Assembly (NCBI GenBank): GCA_004794785.1
Contig: SJOL01006691.1
Location: 35,781-99,780 of the forward strand
From: Opisthorchis felineus
Taxonomy: Eukaryota > Platyhelminthes > Trematoda > Opisthorchiida > Opisthorchiidae
Length of the DNA: 64,000 bases
Direction: 5' to 3'
Shown here piece by piece: positions 38,122-51,629 of the stretch. The position numbers were made by a program, and so were the translations under genes. How positions within the stretch are numbered: position 1 is the first letter of the stretch; each line of letters starts with the position of its first letter. The notes under the pieces were generated by a model. The model had not been told where the DNA came from and did no database searches. It saw only the letters and a list, made by a program, of their open reading frames with translations.

Positions 38122-39753
38122 TTTAGTGCTTTACTGATTTCTTCATATTTTTTTCTGATTATTTCGGATGACGAAAGAAGGAAATATCAAGGATTGCTGT
38201 GGAAAAGCTAAATACAACAATCCTGAAAAGAAAATGTATTGTAAGGTAAGGTATGCTAGTGCATGGCAGCGTCACAGGATGCAGTCGCCAGGCAACCCCA
38301 CTGCCTCATTTCCTAAGCTTTTATTCAATAGAATCGCATGAACCCTATCAGGAAAAGTTGGCCTCCGGGAAGAAACAAATGTTTTTGACCAACAAACAAC
38401 CACTGCGGTTCTTGTTTCTACTGTAAAAGCTTCACCAGCTTTAGCCACAAGACTCAGGAGCACTTACTACTAAATGTTGTTACAAATTAATATTTCAATC
38501 GCATCAGTCTCAGCTACTTTGCTTTGAAAATCTGACTTTTTATCTCAAAAACCTACCATAGTTTACTCAGCGTAGTGAGAAATCAGGTAGAAGGACACTC
38601 TCGTGGCTGATATACGTGGTGGAAACTGAGCAAATTTTAGAAGAGCAGGATTTCAAACTTTTCATCTTGTGTTGACGATATGCCGTGCATAACAATTGTA
38701 AAAGGGTAAAATGTTGTTGGTCTAAGGCAGGATCTCCGAAAAGTGGATATACTTGGTGAACCGCGATAACTTTGTTTAACCTGGACGTTTATCTGCGGAG
38801 TAAATGGCCTGCACCTACAAACTTCCGCAACATGGAATCAATGTTGATATACCGACCACTTTAACCAGGCCTGATCCACAACAGGCATGTTCAAGAATAA
38901 GTTAGATACACGTATACATCGTTCAGACGACGGTGGGAAGTGTGACAGATCATCATCAAAAAATGCATGGATTAGATAGCAGGGATTAGGAACCCCATCA
39001 CATGGACTAGGGTTCGTGAAAACGCTGGAGAAAGTGTTAAAATATTTGGTGGCTTCCAGCTCGTGTGAATGGCTCAACAATTTGAGTGGCTGCTGGAGTA
39101 TTCGTGTTCCTGTGTGTAATATGGAGCCACGCAACAAATCAGGTTTTAATGTCCCACTACCAGCTGAGTCATATGTGCGTATCCGATTATTTCTGGCGCG
39201 CTGGCTTCCTGGCCTTTATTCGCTGATCGGCGTCACTAGTACTGAGGATATACACAAAGTTTATGCAACCGCCGTAAAACCCGTCAATACGTTTTAGATC
39301 GCAAAGGTCAGCAAGCGATTTTTAGATATAAACAACCTGTATACTGTTGATTATGCCGATTAAGGATTCCACCTAAAGTCCCAATTAGCCACGTTGCGTG
39401 CGGAATTCGATAATTAGTCATGCCAACCTATTGGCCTACACGTGCTTACCAACAAGCCATTTTCATTCACAAGATATCCTTGAAAGTAGTTCAGAATTAA
39501 GACATTTTAGGCAGTTATATGCGAATCAGATTTACGAATGGGACAAGGCATCACGGTAGTGTTTTTTTTCAAACAGCAGAGCACAATCATCCGCCGACAA
39601 AATTCGCCACTATTTTTAATGTCACGGCATGCTATCTTCCAAGCCAAAGAAAAGGTAGTGCCAAGTGGCTAATGTATTTCTTTATAGCCTCGGTCGGAAG
39701 CAATCGCTGCGTCTCCACATCCGTTGGCTATTACGGAAGGAAAGTAGTGAAAA

Positions 39754-40705
39754 TAATAATAATAAGGATTATTCCCAAATAGTGGGTGGCAAAGTTTCAT
39801 GCATGATCATACTGTTACAGTAAAAATACAAGCATGAGTGGTGGGGTTCGCGGGTCCTACGAATTTCATGGAAAAAAGGCAGTGACATAAACAGTTGGCA
39901 ATGTTCGAAGTAAACTTGGCCACGCCTGAGCCGGCATGGTTAAGGAACCAAAATTCAAGGGCTGTTTCTTTCTAATGGGGAACATATCAGATGAGACAAG
40001 ATACGATCGTTAATATTTGTAAGTGGTGGGCAAGAACAATACAAGGGAGGGCGTAGCAAGAGCCTTCCTGCCAGGTACGTGATAAAAACCTTCAAACTGC
40101 AGAAAATAAGGAACCAGAATAATGGATCTGGAGAGGCAGCAGAACCGCCACGATCTGGCCAGGCAATTTGAACTGAGGCCTAAAGCCGTCACAGAGTCTT
40201 CGTGGCTTTGGGCTGTTGGGCGTTTGGCCAGGGTCACGAATAGGGTAACTGGGGATGGTGGATTTGGGGATAGTGCAGTACGGATAAATGATAGTAGGAA
40301 ACTCAGAACCACAGTGTGAACTAAAAGTGAAGAGACTCACTAGTGTTACTGCTGGAGCGGAGTCGGTTTTAAAGGTCCCTTGGGAGAAGGAGTTTATGCA
40401 AACGCACACTCGACGAAAAATGTCTGACTTGGTGAAGAGTGCAAGGTAAAAGACAACGAGATGTTTAGATCCAATAGAAGGTTCAGCAGATTGGAATGAA
40501 CGACCCCCGGATGTTGCTGGTGCCAGATGAAGACATTGTTTGCGGTTGCAGGTTAGGGAACGAATGAGCAAGGGGGCGCAGTCAAAGTAGGAAGTGAACC
40601 GTTGCCGGTATGCTATCAAATTGGGAATGGCAGTGCCGCGCCGTCACTGTATAGATTAACTTCTGGACTGACAAAGCAAGTTGGGCAATCAAATGATGTT
40701 AGTGT
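39754..40705 (-). repeat. Trinucleotide-tailed repeat R1, minus-strand copy
   Basis: Read on the minus strand it is collinear with 52000-52858. Anchors include GTGACCCTGGCCA, GACTCC...CAGTGA-TCTCT, GTTTCTGAG-TTCCT versus GGTTCTGAGTTTCCT, and CGGCACTGCC. On the minus strand it ends in (ATT)n, seen on + as AATAATAATAATAA at 39754-39768. The 3' tail of short tandem repeats and the fixed polarity are typical of non-LTR retrotransposons or SINE-like derivatives. The minus strand is open for 175 codons (40619 to 40092), but the other copies do not preserve this frame. I do not call a gene. Confidence 0.75.
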
Positions 40706-42428
40706 TGTGCGAAGATCATAATAGGCAAATCGACAATCAGGAAAAAAATTCTACCCAGTCTTTTGTGTAACTGCAGCTAACTGCGGTTGCTGCAGCTAAT
40801 TTCGGGATACGGGCTATCCGGATGCCACGCATTGCAAAACTGCCCCAATTTTGGGGACCTCACGTTGATTGTGTTTTGCTCATGCTGTTAACAGCAAATT
40901 TCTCAGCAATTTTAAAATCATTAGCTTTATCCTGGTTACCTGAATACCTCAGTCAAGCCGAGTATTTGGGTATTCAACTTCGGGGAATGTGTTTGGATTT
41001 CTGAAAAAAGGTTCCAGCAACATGAGTGCCGCTTGTCTGCACATCAATCGCGCATGCCCTAAAATTACTCGGGAATAAACGCCGTTTGCCTGTTTTTGTG
41101 CCACGAAAAATCAGCAACCTCATCCCTGATAGAGTTTTGTGATATAAACTTAGTTATGCTGTTGTATCCCCAACTCACATGTGACCGAACATGCCTATAC
41201 TCGACCAAGCAACGACTTCCACAAAAAATCCCCCAATAACAGGAACCACTTCTGAAATTTACGGATCCACGCACACATAACCAATAAACTGTGGAACAGA
41301 TTGGCCATCTAGTGTTTCAGAAATACCATCTGAAAGAAAACAAAAGTATAAAATTTTAAAATTTTAAAATTATAAATAAAAAATTAGATTACTCGTTTGC
41401 GCCTAAAAACCATATAATTTCGTACAGCAGCGTGAGTGTTTTACGTGTAAAGATTTTGTTCATATTGTGGAGGTTTCCTTCAACTCAACGTTACTGTATG
41501 ATACTGTTGGAGCTATACAATGCACTCCTCGCTGAACTCAAATCACATGAAATGGTATTTAGAATTTTGGGCTTAGAAAATTCCAAACAGTATTCTTTTA
41601 GTTTAGTCCGCTTGCATTTACGTAAATCTGCTTCTTTTGACTACGTTTATCTGAATAAAAGTGCATAAAATTGGCATTTGGTTGCTAACATCAGAGTCTT
41701 TGTGAATAGGCAGGAGCACGATCAGGCTTTATGAGGATTAGTTTTATCACCAACACCGTTGTGCTACTTTCATTTTCCTGCATTTCAAAATGAAAACCCG
41801 GTCTTAGGCGCCGCATTAATTTTTTTATTCAATAACTTCGTAAATTTTTGTCTTGGCTGAGTCTGCAAAATGAAGATCTTAAGTAAAAAACACATTGCTA
41901 CGGAACTTATCTACAGTATTCAGGTTTGCAGTACTAAGACTTCAGGAAGAACAAAAGAGCAAAGCATACTTAATTTAGCTGATTTGGATATTTTAAAATT
42001 CTGTTTACTGCGGTGACGTTATGGACTGAAAATGTGAGTGTCTTTTACTTGAAGTTTGCCCCACAATCCTATTTTGCTGAGAGATAATTTTCGGCCATTG
42101 CTGTAGGTGCACAAGGTACGATATTTCACTTAAAATTTGTAATGAAAACTACTGTTAATCTACAGTTCAACATAATTGTATCACTTCAAATGGTGCCCAC
42201 TGATCGGTAAGCAAAATTTCACAAGATTTACTGTTCAGTGCTCATCGATCTCAAGCTGCTGTGAAGTTTTGAGCACACGGTTATAGCAGACATTTGAGTT
42301 ACTCGCAGCCAAGTTGACTTATTCGGCCTCAAGTTGTGGTTGTTCGTTGATAACATTGTTGAAGGATAGTATTTTGTTATCATTTACTAAGTAAATATGT
42401 TATTATATAGTACATTATATTAGCCATA

Positions 42429-42451
42429 TATTATTATTATTTATTATTATT
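42429..42451 (+). repeat. Short ATT microsatellite
   Basis: ATTATTATTATTTATTATTA-type run. No R1 sequence is recognised beside it, so I do not interpret it as an R1 tail. Confidence 0.85.
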
Positions 42452-42494
42452 GTACAGGTAAACCCTAAATTTAACTTATACCCGGATTGCAATA

Positions 42495-42526
42495 AAAAAG
42501 CCAGGTATAGAATGACCTGGCTTTTT
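42495..42526. other. 12-bp perfect hairpin flanked by A and T runs
   Basis: AAAAAGCCAGGT, loop ATAGAATG, ACCTGGCTTTTT. The shape imitates a bidirectional bacterial terminator, but nothing else here is bacterial. It may be a remnant of a palindromic element. Confidence 0.92.
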
Positions 42527-45500
42527 ATAATGTTTTCCAATGTGAACAACAGCTAAAGAGCAACATGGTCGCATGTCATAGCAGCGATTTACTGACAAAG
42601 GAAGGAATAATGAGACGCTTGCAAGAATATGATTGCAAATACGTGAGAGTCGATACTCTTATTTAACTTCGATAGTAATGAAGGTGTATCGCATTTTGTT
42701 GAAATGCATAAACTGGTAATGCATAAACCAGCAAAAATGGCTGCAACAAAACTCTTTTTCCAGCCAAGTGAACAAGAATTTTTTCGATGTTTAGTAAAAA
42801 ATGGGCGACACAGTTTTGAAGTCATTAAAATCAATTTGGTCACGACAGTAACTGTGATTTGCCATCGTCGCGTTATAATGACGCTGAAAGCCAATTCACT
42901 CCACTGCCTGGAAAATATCAAATCAGAACCATTGAGACCTAGAAGACCACGAAACACTGTATTAGTCGACGAGATGAAACGAAAAGGGATCCCAGAGAAT
43001 GATGGATTGGCACACTGCCTAACGTATTCTTTGAAAAAATTGAACAAGATTTCCTACATTTTAGGCTTACGGCTTCATATCACTGCAATATGGGTGCGTA
43101 CACACGTTCAGTTCAAGGTGGCTTATCCTTAATGCACCAGTAATCCCAAATAGCTGTCTTTGAGTCGCGCTGATGATTTGCTTGGCAAACAGTCTGGTGA
43201 TCCGCACATCCAGGCGAGCGTCGCCATTATTTTTAGTGCTCACGACGTTTACCATCGCGTTATTTGTTAAACCATAAAATTTGTAACGTAAAGTGCATCA
43301 CAAAGCATGAGCTAATGTCTGAGGCTTCTTGAATAAACCGATTTCATCAAAACCCTGAAAGATCAAAATAATTGTTTGCTTGTTGCAGATATAGACACTT
43401 TATTGATACAAAGCCACGAAGAAGTGGTCAAAGTGCAACCCAAATAAACGTCTATGTAGAAATGAATTATAATATGGATAATGTGTCCACGGAAAAGTGG
43501 TTGTCAATTAATGACAAAACATTTTTTATAAATTGTTGGAATATCACTCAATGAGATAGATAAAGAGGATGAAGGAAAATGTTGTGAAAATAATTTGCAA
43601 ATGTTCCAATTTAAGCTTCATAGTCTGATCATTTTTGTAATGTCTACATTAGCACAGTTTCTGTTCAAACATTTCTGACCATGCGACCAGACATGCCTTT
43701 GTGCAACTGGTAGGAAGTATTTTCAAAAAGGATTATGACGACTCAAGTAACATGTTTTGCTTGTTTCATTAACAGCCGGTCATTCGAACTCGTCTTGGTA
43801 CGTTTGCTATTCTCAACGAGCTGGTGTGACACCATTACTGGTGTTTTGTTCACACGTCCAACGGGACTCAAAATACGTTGTTTGGAATGAAGTTCCGCCA
43901 GTTGCTCTGTGCTATGTGTTAGGTTGTTCAAGCATATTGTTTACGTGGTAATTTTAATGTGATAGCACAACATAAGCGTGGAAGGCCCCTAGGTTATTCG
44001 AACCCATTTAGTTTTTTAGTCAGGTTTTCTCTACGAAGACGATATTGAGCGTCATTTCTGATATACGCAATCGCAGAGCTTTGTTTCTTTTACATTCCGC
44101 AGAGTGCCAGATGGAAATGTGCATTTCCTTTGTCGGAGAAATGGCTCAGGCTCGGTCCAGTTAGTTTCCGCCTAATCGTTGAGACTCTGTTATATCATTG
44201 GTTCTAAGTCAACCGGCAACGTTACAAGCCAAAGGTTAATCAGATATGTTGAGTTTGTTATTGCAAATTTGTATCCGCAGTGAACAGAGCATTGTTTAAT
44301 TTAAATAAAGTAGCCTCATTTCGTGTGCCGTGGAAGTTTTCCACAACTGTATAGTCCCCAGCACATACAAATGTCAGTCGCTGAATGCATAGGAGTATAA
44401 ACCCGATGACGATGTAATAGAAGGTAGCTTTTTTCAGAAGATTGCGACTCAGAATGTGATGGTTCTACACAAGCTTCTAGTTGACTTCGTGATCTGAGTT
44501 GACAGATAGGTTTTCATTGGGTTCTCACAGAATTTGTAGTTTGAGTACGTAACAATGAAAACCGCTTTAAAAACTACCTGGACGAAACACACTTATTCGA
44601 AATGTTTTGTAGCTTCAAAGTTAATATAAAGCATGCAATGAATTGAGGAACAATACGAGGGTCAACTATTCTACCTTGATTTGGGTTGCAAGAATTACTA
44701 AGGCATCCCCCTTTGGGAAACACATGCAAGGAAAAACTAAGAAGGGAAATATACATGAGGTACCCATGGTTTGTAGTACACTAATCGTCCGTTGCTTCAA
44801 TCGCAACAACCAGGTTCACCGTTCTAACCCTAATCTAACAAAGAGTATAAGTTTATACTTTTCATGCGCATACTGTGCCCACTTCATATTAATGATCATC
44901 AAAGAAGGTATGAATAATTAGATCGACCATTTTTGACTAAAAGGTGCAACCGTTTTCTAGCCAGTTTTCAAAGGACAAAGAATAGCATAGTTTAGAGTTA
45001 ATGGCTACAGATAATGAGTGGATGTAATAGAGTCTAAGATCATTTCAAACTGAGTATTTACGATTACCTAACATGTTAGCAACCAGCCTGATAGTCCAGC
45101 AAACCTATTCCTAATATTCGGTCTCATTTCGCATTTTGTGTTCCTTCTACGTACCAAATAAACTGCTAATAATATTGAAAATATACATGAATTTTAAAGC
45201 AAACGCGCTAAAGAGACTGTTCCAAGTGTTCCCTTATCATTTGGCACAATAAGCCGGGAATGTTTTCAGATTCGGTGGGTGATTGATTTTTTCTGCACGG
45301 TTTGCTAAACTTATCTGAAGGCGGCTTTTGGTGCTCTATGTAATTACAGCATTTCAAGGCAAAATAATGAATGCACATCTGTAAATTATGTGCCCATTAT
45401 TCGTCGTGTTATCCCAAATCACATTGTCTATGCAAAATTAAGAAGCTTTGCGGCATTTAGTTTTCCTGAGTGACCGGCGTCTTGTAAATGCCAAATGGAG

Positions 45501-48500
45501 CTTCGGAAACCACACGTTTCAGTTAACGGCAGCATCGTCTGCTTACAAAAGTAGGCTGAACCACTAAAAGCAAATTTGAGTCGTCGGTCTCACTTGCAGT
45601 CAAATGATGTTATCAGAATACGCGAGATTTAATCTATACCATCTTGTAGGCTGCGGGCTAGTTCAGATTCTTCCACATCAAACCTGATTTATACTTTAGG
45701 TGGCACTGCTTCTAGAAAGTCAGTTTTCATTTCCCTCCAATTCAGAAACTACTGACATTTCTTTGAGAATAACTCAAATGAAGGAGGGCCTATCTTTATT
45801 GTGACACATTGAAGCAACGTTGTAGGCATCTAATATCTAAACACTCCACAGTGCCAGATTTTGTGAGAAAAATTCGACCCACTTTGTACAACAGGGGAGA
45901 GGCATTTAAGATCATACATGACGGAGCCAAATCTACTGCTATCTTACTGAAAATTAGAAAGCGCAATTGCTAACCAGGTTACTGGAGAAACCGGTATGAT
46001 GATCTGACAATTCTTTTGACCACAACATTTTGACAAATGATTGCCTCTGAACTATTGGCAATTATTTCCAGCAGAAGCTTCAATAGGGCTAAACTTTGGG
46101 GGATACATTTACCCGTTTAGCCAAATAAGCCAGCTAACAGTTGTTTCATGACTTCCACAAACAAGTATAATACTGTCACTCAACTAATTTGATAGAAATT
46201 CACGGTGCATTGGCAGGAGAAGAGGAACGAATTTCTGCAGTAAAACGTTTTTCTTTAAAAATAAGGAATTCAAAAATGCGATTGTTGATCAGAGGCGTAA
46301 GCACACGCACCCCTAGTCGATTGAAAAATACGTTTACTGTTAACCGTTTGTAAAACGCTCTGAAGTAGAGACCCAAATACCGCGCGTTAAGGGAGTTTAA
46401 AGATGCTTTTAGCATTATTTATAATATATGGTAAACACAGCGTGACTTTATAAATGTACCACAAAATTATCAGTGCACTTCGGGAGCTTGCTGCAATTTT
46501 CTCCAACAAAATTATTCTTGGCAATCCTGTGACTCTTCAATTTTACTTACATAAGTGACCAGCAAAAGATAGCCTGGAATGGACAGTTACGTTACTGTTT
46601 ACTTGGCTGAGTCATTTTAGTTTCCGGAAATGGAAGTTTGGCCGGAAACCGATGGACTAGTTTTCCTAATATAAGTATGATGATTAGATTAATCGAGCGC
46701 ACAGAGATGACGATTAGTGGGAAATTTGGCAGAAGAATTCCGAGCGGAGAAGCATATATGAAAGCAATTTACTTAAAACCGCAAATAACTTATGTAAAAT
46801 TGCATAGGCTTAAGCTGTACCTGTGAAACGGGTGCAGATTAAGACGTAACAATCACATTCTAGGTGGCGTAACACTGTACAAAAGCACTTAAGTTAACAA
46901 AAACTGTTCCAAAATATATGAGAAGTGAGAGAATAAATAGCTTACACTGTGAAAGGTACCACGCGCTCACAAGTAATAAGTATAGCCTATTCTCGTGTGT
47001 TTTTGGGAGGGCGGCTGATATCAGCTGAAAATTCAAGACGGCGTCCCTCAGCGTAAGTTCTCCAGTTGCATGAGGTGATGCAGTTTATGTGACGGAGAAA
47101 ATGTGTCTGTATTGAAACACCTGGAAATGTGTGTTACAAAACGATGGAATAACTTTCTGGTTTTTTTATGCTCGACATATATGTCGACAAAACATCTTGC
47201 TTAACACACACTGAAATCCTCAGCAACTTATGTCCACCTCCCAAATACTAGAGGCAAATTTTCTGCTTTAAAGTGCAACACACGCTAGATGGAATAAACT
47301 CAAGCCAGCATCAACGGTAACTTAGCGCTGATAACAGTTACCAATAGTCCCAATATTTACCATACCGCAACTCCAGTCTTTCCCGCAAATTGCTACTGAC
47401 TTAATGTTTCCCAGTATTTAAGTTAGGTATACTGGTACACGGTCCGCTCCTTTTGACCGTAGTAAATCCAGGAAACTTCTAAAACCCCATGTGATTGCTT
47501 GGCAAGTTTGATAGATTTTGCAATTGATTGATTGATTTGTCATATGTTGTCAAAGTGGTACAAGTTGAGCAACATAAACGTACGTTTCGAACTAGTGAAC
47601 GAAAGTAAAAAACAGCCAATTGGCGAAGAATTGCGCCGAAGGTATGCCTGAAGTCAAAATTGCGATGACGCAAACAGGCAAATTTCTGGTAGTCGTTTGT
47701 TCAGGAACAAATTGTTCATCAAAAAACTAATGTTCAACCTTCGTCGAATAATTGAGTTATGGACCGCTTGAATAACCTTCAAAGCAAGATAAAACAGGGT
47801 TATGTGTTCAGGTTGCTCTAGGTTCTATGCTAACCTTCAAGATTTTAGTTAAGTCAAACAAAAACGTATTTAATGAACTATACAGTCGATCATATCACAT
47901 AGAACAATAAAACCTATTTCAATACATTTGTATTATTTTCAGCAGTATGTTCTAAAGTTTGATTCGGTGCCCTGTCATCATCGACCGCTTTACTCGTGTC
48001 AATTGGACGAAAACTTAGTTTGGCAAAATGAAACCTGGGTTCGTCTACGGAGAAATCGGGCTATAAGTTGGCCAGCGCCTAAGTGGGTCGCAAAATGTAC
48101 AGAGAATCAGGCACTAGAAAATTACGTAATCAGCGAAAAACTGATATTCTTAAAAAAATATCCAACTATTGAGACTCATTTTGTCGTACAACATTCAACT
48201 GTAAAAAAGGAAGCCGGTAGGAAAGCAAAAACACAAACGGTAAGCGGATATTTACGACACTGACTAATGTGACCATACTGCAAAATAGACAGCCTGGCCG
48301 ACTGTCTACAGTCCGTTTTGCTATATTTGCGCCTAAGACACGGAAACCTCTACGTCTCAATGAGAATTCTGACTCAAGAACATTAAACTAACTTTTGTAG
48401 GACATACTTAAAACTTGGGATCTGTTTTAGGAGTGTTTCCGCTCTGGGCATACTTCAAGATGAAGCTGGTCATATACTCTTTCAATATACCGCTGGTTGG

Positions 48501-48969
48501 AGTTGCTGCGGTAAGCAAATGTATTGCTCAGCCAACAGCATAATTGTCCCCTTATGTGTCATAGTAATTTATCTATTGAGCAGTTTCCTTAGGTTTTACT
48601 ACGGCCACCCAGAAAAACTTTTCACGTCCCATAACACAGAGGAGTGCGAATGCAAATTTCGGCCGAAAGCTTGTTGGTCGTGGACCGTAATTTGCGGGCA
48701 TTTTTATGCCTTACCACGCTGGGATTAGAAGACCGTTCATTCTTCTGTGTAGACTTGATGCTCTTCTTGAAAGTGGTGCACACTTCACAAGCTGAACTGA
48801 TCGTATGTTGGAAACGGTAAGGTAATCCCGGCACATTTATATCACCTGCTACCCACCTGGACAATTTTCAGCATGCCAAAATATTGTGTTACAAAAATGC
48901 AATCCGGTGGTTCCATATTGCTTCCAGCAAATTGTCGCTTTTACATAGCTATTGGGTCAATCTAACTAG

Positions 48970-48999
48970 TTATATATATATATATATATATATATATAG
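48970..48999 (+). repeat. (TA)n microsatellite
   Basis: About 14 uninterrupted TA units. Confidence 0.97.
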
Positions 49000-51629
49000 G
49001 AAGAATGTACTAACATTCCAGTACACCGTCATAGTGGCGATATTTATTGCCCGCCGGAGTGAATTTTGAGCTCAGGTTGATATAAACAAGTCGTTTGATG
49101 ATGAGTTAAAGCTAACAAAACTGTGCTGTCATTGTGAAGTCTGACAAATGGCAAAGTCATGTGTGCACCCATATCCCGCAAATGGCGCACATGAGGGATG
49201 CTTGCAACGTACGGTTTAAAGAGCATGTAACAAAAACGAATAAAACTTCGCCTAAATTTCTCTGTGGCAGAGAGCACCTGGACATTCGGATATGAGCTGC
49301 TGTGAAACGTTCTTTAGTAAATGGTTGGCCACCTTTGAGCGCGCAGAAATCTGTCCAACACAAACAATCACTAGGGAAGTGTTATGCGCTGCGCAAACAT
49401 ACAAGTGTAATTTTCGAACGATTGGATGTACATATATCACGTTCATGGAAGTCAGAACCGAGGTGTTCTGCGGAACCTACTATTTAGAGCTGTTCGAACA
49501 TGCAACATAAATATCCCGGAACTCCCCTGTAAACCTGATACTGACTCAATCTGATAACCGTTATCGTGTTTAGTGATATGCAAGGTTGACTTAACAGAAC
49601 AGAGTTCGTTCCTTCCAACCATTAGCCTAAGTCAGAAATGGCCGTTTAGTATGCTAACGCAACCTACACAGACATTCCTTGGAAAGTGGTCTGGTTAATT
49701 TTGGGCTTTTTGCTGAACCTCACAGCTTACTCCAAATGTTTTTTTCACCATTCGTGAAAAATTGGAGACATCTTAGATTGTCATGCTACATGTTATCACT
49801 GTCATCTATTATTCTGTCATGCAGCTGTTCGTCAACTGTGTTTTGAAGTGGTGAGACTACTTGTTGGTTTGTAAATTGATGGTGAACCTTCCAATTTCAG
49901 TACGTGGCTGTCTTCATCCTGGTCGGTATATATGCAAGATGCGTCCAATTTTAATGGGCCTCATTATTTCATTTGCACGTCTTATCTCAGTGTTCCCAAA
50001 GTTTGAAAGCTAAGTGGTCCTTTTGATTGCGTGTGTTTATTGCTCGATCAGTGAAGTAACAAGCCCGAACGAATTTCCGTTCTTTTCTTATTCATGCGTA
50101 TTCCGATATCCCGAGTTTCGTCTCGTGAAAGTCGTCTCTTGCGCGTTAATCATGAATGGAAACAGGTGATTGTCTTTTGCCTCCTTGTAACGAGTCCGTT
50201 TTTATTGCACCTGGTTGACACTGTCGTACGTGCTCGCTCTACGTTTATTTTCAATATTCATGGTTGAAGTTAAAGAAAACATTTGTCTCCACCGCTTCGT
50301 TAGGTGTCCAATTTAGCATCGATAGTCATCTTTGCAGCCCTTTGTAGGCCCGTGCGCACCTTTCTATTCTACTTTAGTAGCAGCCTGGTTATTGATGTAT
50401 GCCAGCGTGATTGCTTTGTTAGATCGTTTTCTTGTTAGTTGGTTACATGTTCTCAGGGAACCCCAATAAAAATACCCGGGTATACATTGCTGTGAAAACT
50501 TTCATAAACGTGTTTCTAAATTCCCTTGGATACAACTACTTTGCAGTTGTCAGGTTGTTTGATTAAAGTAAGATTACTCCTTTCCGATTGTGATCGTTCG
50601 TAAAAAACTCACATCTAAATGTCGGAGTATTATAATATCGGAGTTCTTGTTTTGGTGGAAGGCAGTATGAAACAACTTCAACCGTCTAATTTGGAGTTCC
50701 ACCGCCAAGTCATTGCCAATGACTTTCACAACTTTATTTCCCTCCAGTACCATCCGGTCTAATCTGAAAACCCTAGTGTCTATTTTGCACCTAAATAAAA
50801 ACATCTGTTGCACTTTCAACTACGTATTCAGTAGCGTTGTTTACAACAACAAGCGCAACTTTTCTCATCGCCACGTAGCGACGTTTCATTTCAGTATCGA
50901 TGTGTGCGGAATAAAAGGCAATGTTATATTGCGCCCTACAACGGTGCTTGACAATCCTACGTCACGCCTAATTAGTGACTGCGATGCAATTGCATTTGTG
51001 CCATTTCCAACCTAGAACATTTTTGGTGGCTGCTTCGAAGTGTAACGTCTCACGTCGTCTCCGACGTCTTGTAATTTAAATGTATTCGTGAATGCTACTT
51101 AAAACCACGTAAGCTCGTGAACATTTAGGACTGACGTACATCATCCGACGTTCGTTCAAGCGTTTTTATGGTACATATTTATCGGCCGTAAGCTTAAGAA
51201 CAAATGATGATTGTAAATTTATGATTTCTTTGGGTCATCGCCCTTTGACGAAGGTAATTTGGTTTTGCTTGATAGTCATCCCAAATGTGTTGTTTCCTAG
51301 CAACGATAAGCTGCTTGGCAGCCAAGTGACATGCTGACGAACCAACTAGGGCAAATCAATGATGCGGTTGTTGAAATTTAATTCAAACTAACATGTTTTG
51401 GGTTAATCACACAAATTTAATCAAGCTAGCAGCGTCGTTGTCAATAGCCATGAACAGTTTGCACGTAGTTCCACCAAAGAGCCCGAAAACAACAACTGCA
51501 GCAGGAAATTTTTGTAGTGAAGTGAACGAATTGGATAACTAGATTTAGTGTTGCACACCACGTGGTAGTATCGTGATCATGTTCCAGTGATCACACTAAC
51601 CACGGTAGACGGCAAGTTTTCATTTCCAT

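Larger units (their letters stand above)
23499..39753. other. 16 kb without recognisable genes
   Basis: I found no domain-bearing frame, RNA gene or clear repeat copy. The largest open frames are about 60-114 codons, overlap on opposite strands and have no family resemblance. Two short AT microsatellites lie at 24558-24582 and 38105-38121. The stretch may be intergenic or a large intron, and the sequence does not decide this. Confidence 0.6.
40706..51629. other. 11 kb without recognisable genes
   Basis: Includes an AT-only patch (about 41345-41385), an ATT tract (42429-42451), a strong hairpin (42495-42526) and a (TA)n run (48970-48999). Open frames such as 42704-43132 (+, 142 codons) and 42589-43047 (-, 152 codons) oppose each other and resemble no family I know. 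Confidence 0.6.

Noticed and set aside
39340..39370. Reverse-transcriptase YADD-like box (YTVDYAD then stop)
   Set aside because: No flanking reverse-transcriptase motifs are readable upstream or downstream, so a four-residue resemblance is not enough.
42495..42526. Bacterial intrinsic terminator, implying contamination
   Set aside because: Surrounding sequence has no bacterial gene density, ribosome binding sites or long frames, and its composition matches the rest of the window.
42589..43132. Opposed 142- and 152-codon frames as a possible transposase
   Set aside because: Neither translation shows a catalytic triad, helix-turn-helix or family resemblance, and there are no terminal repeats apart from the isolated hairpin.
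48700..48864. ACEVCTTFKKS on the minus strand, matching finger 4 (SCEVCKCTFK)
   Set aside because: About 13 matching bases only. No His pair follows at the correct spacing, and no preceding finger is readable.
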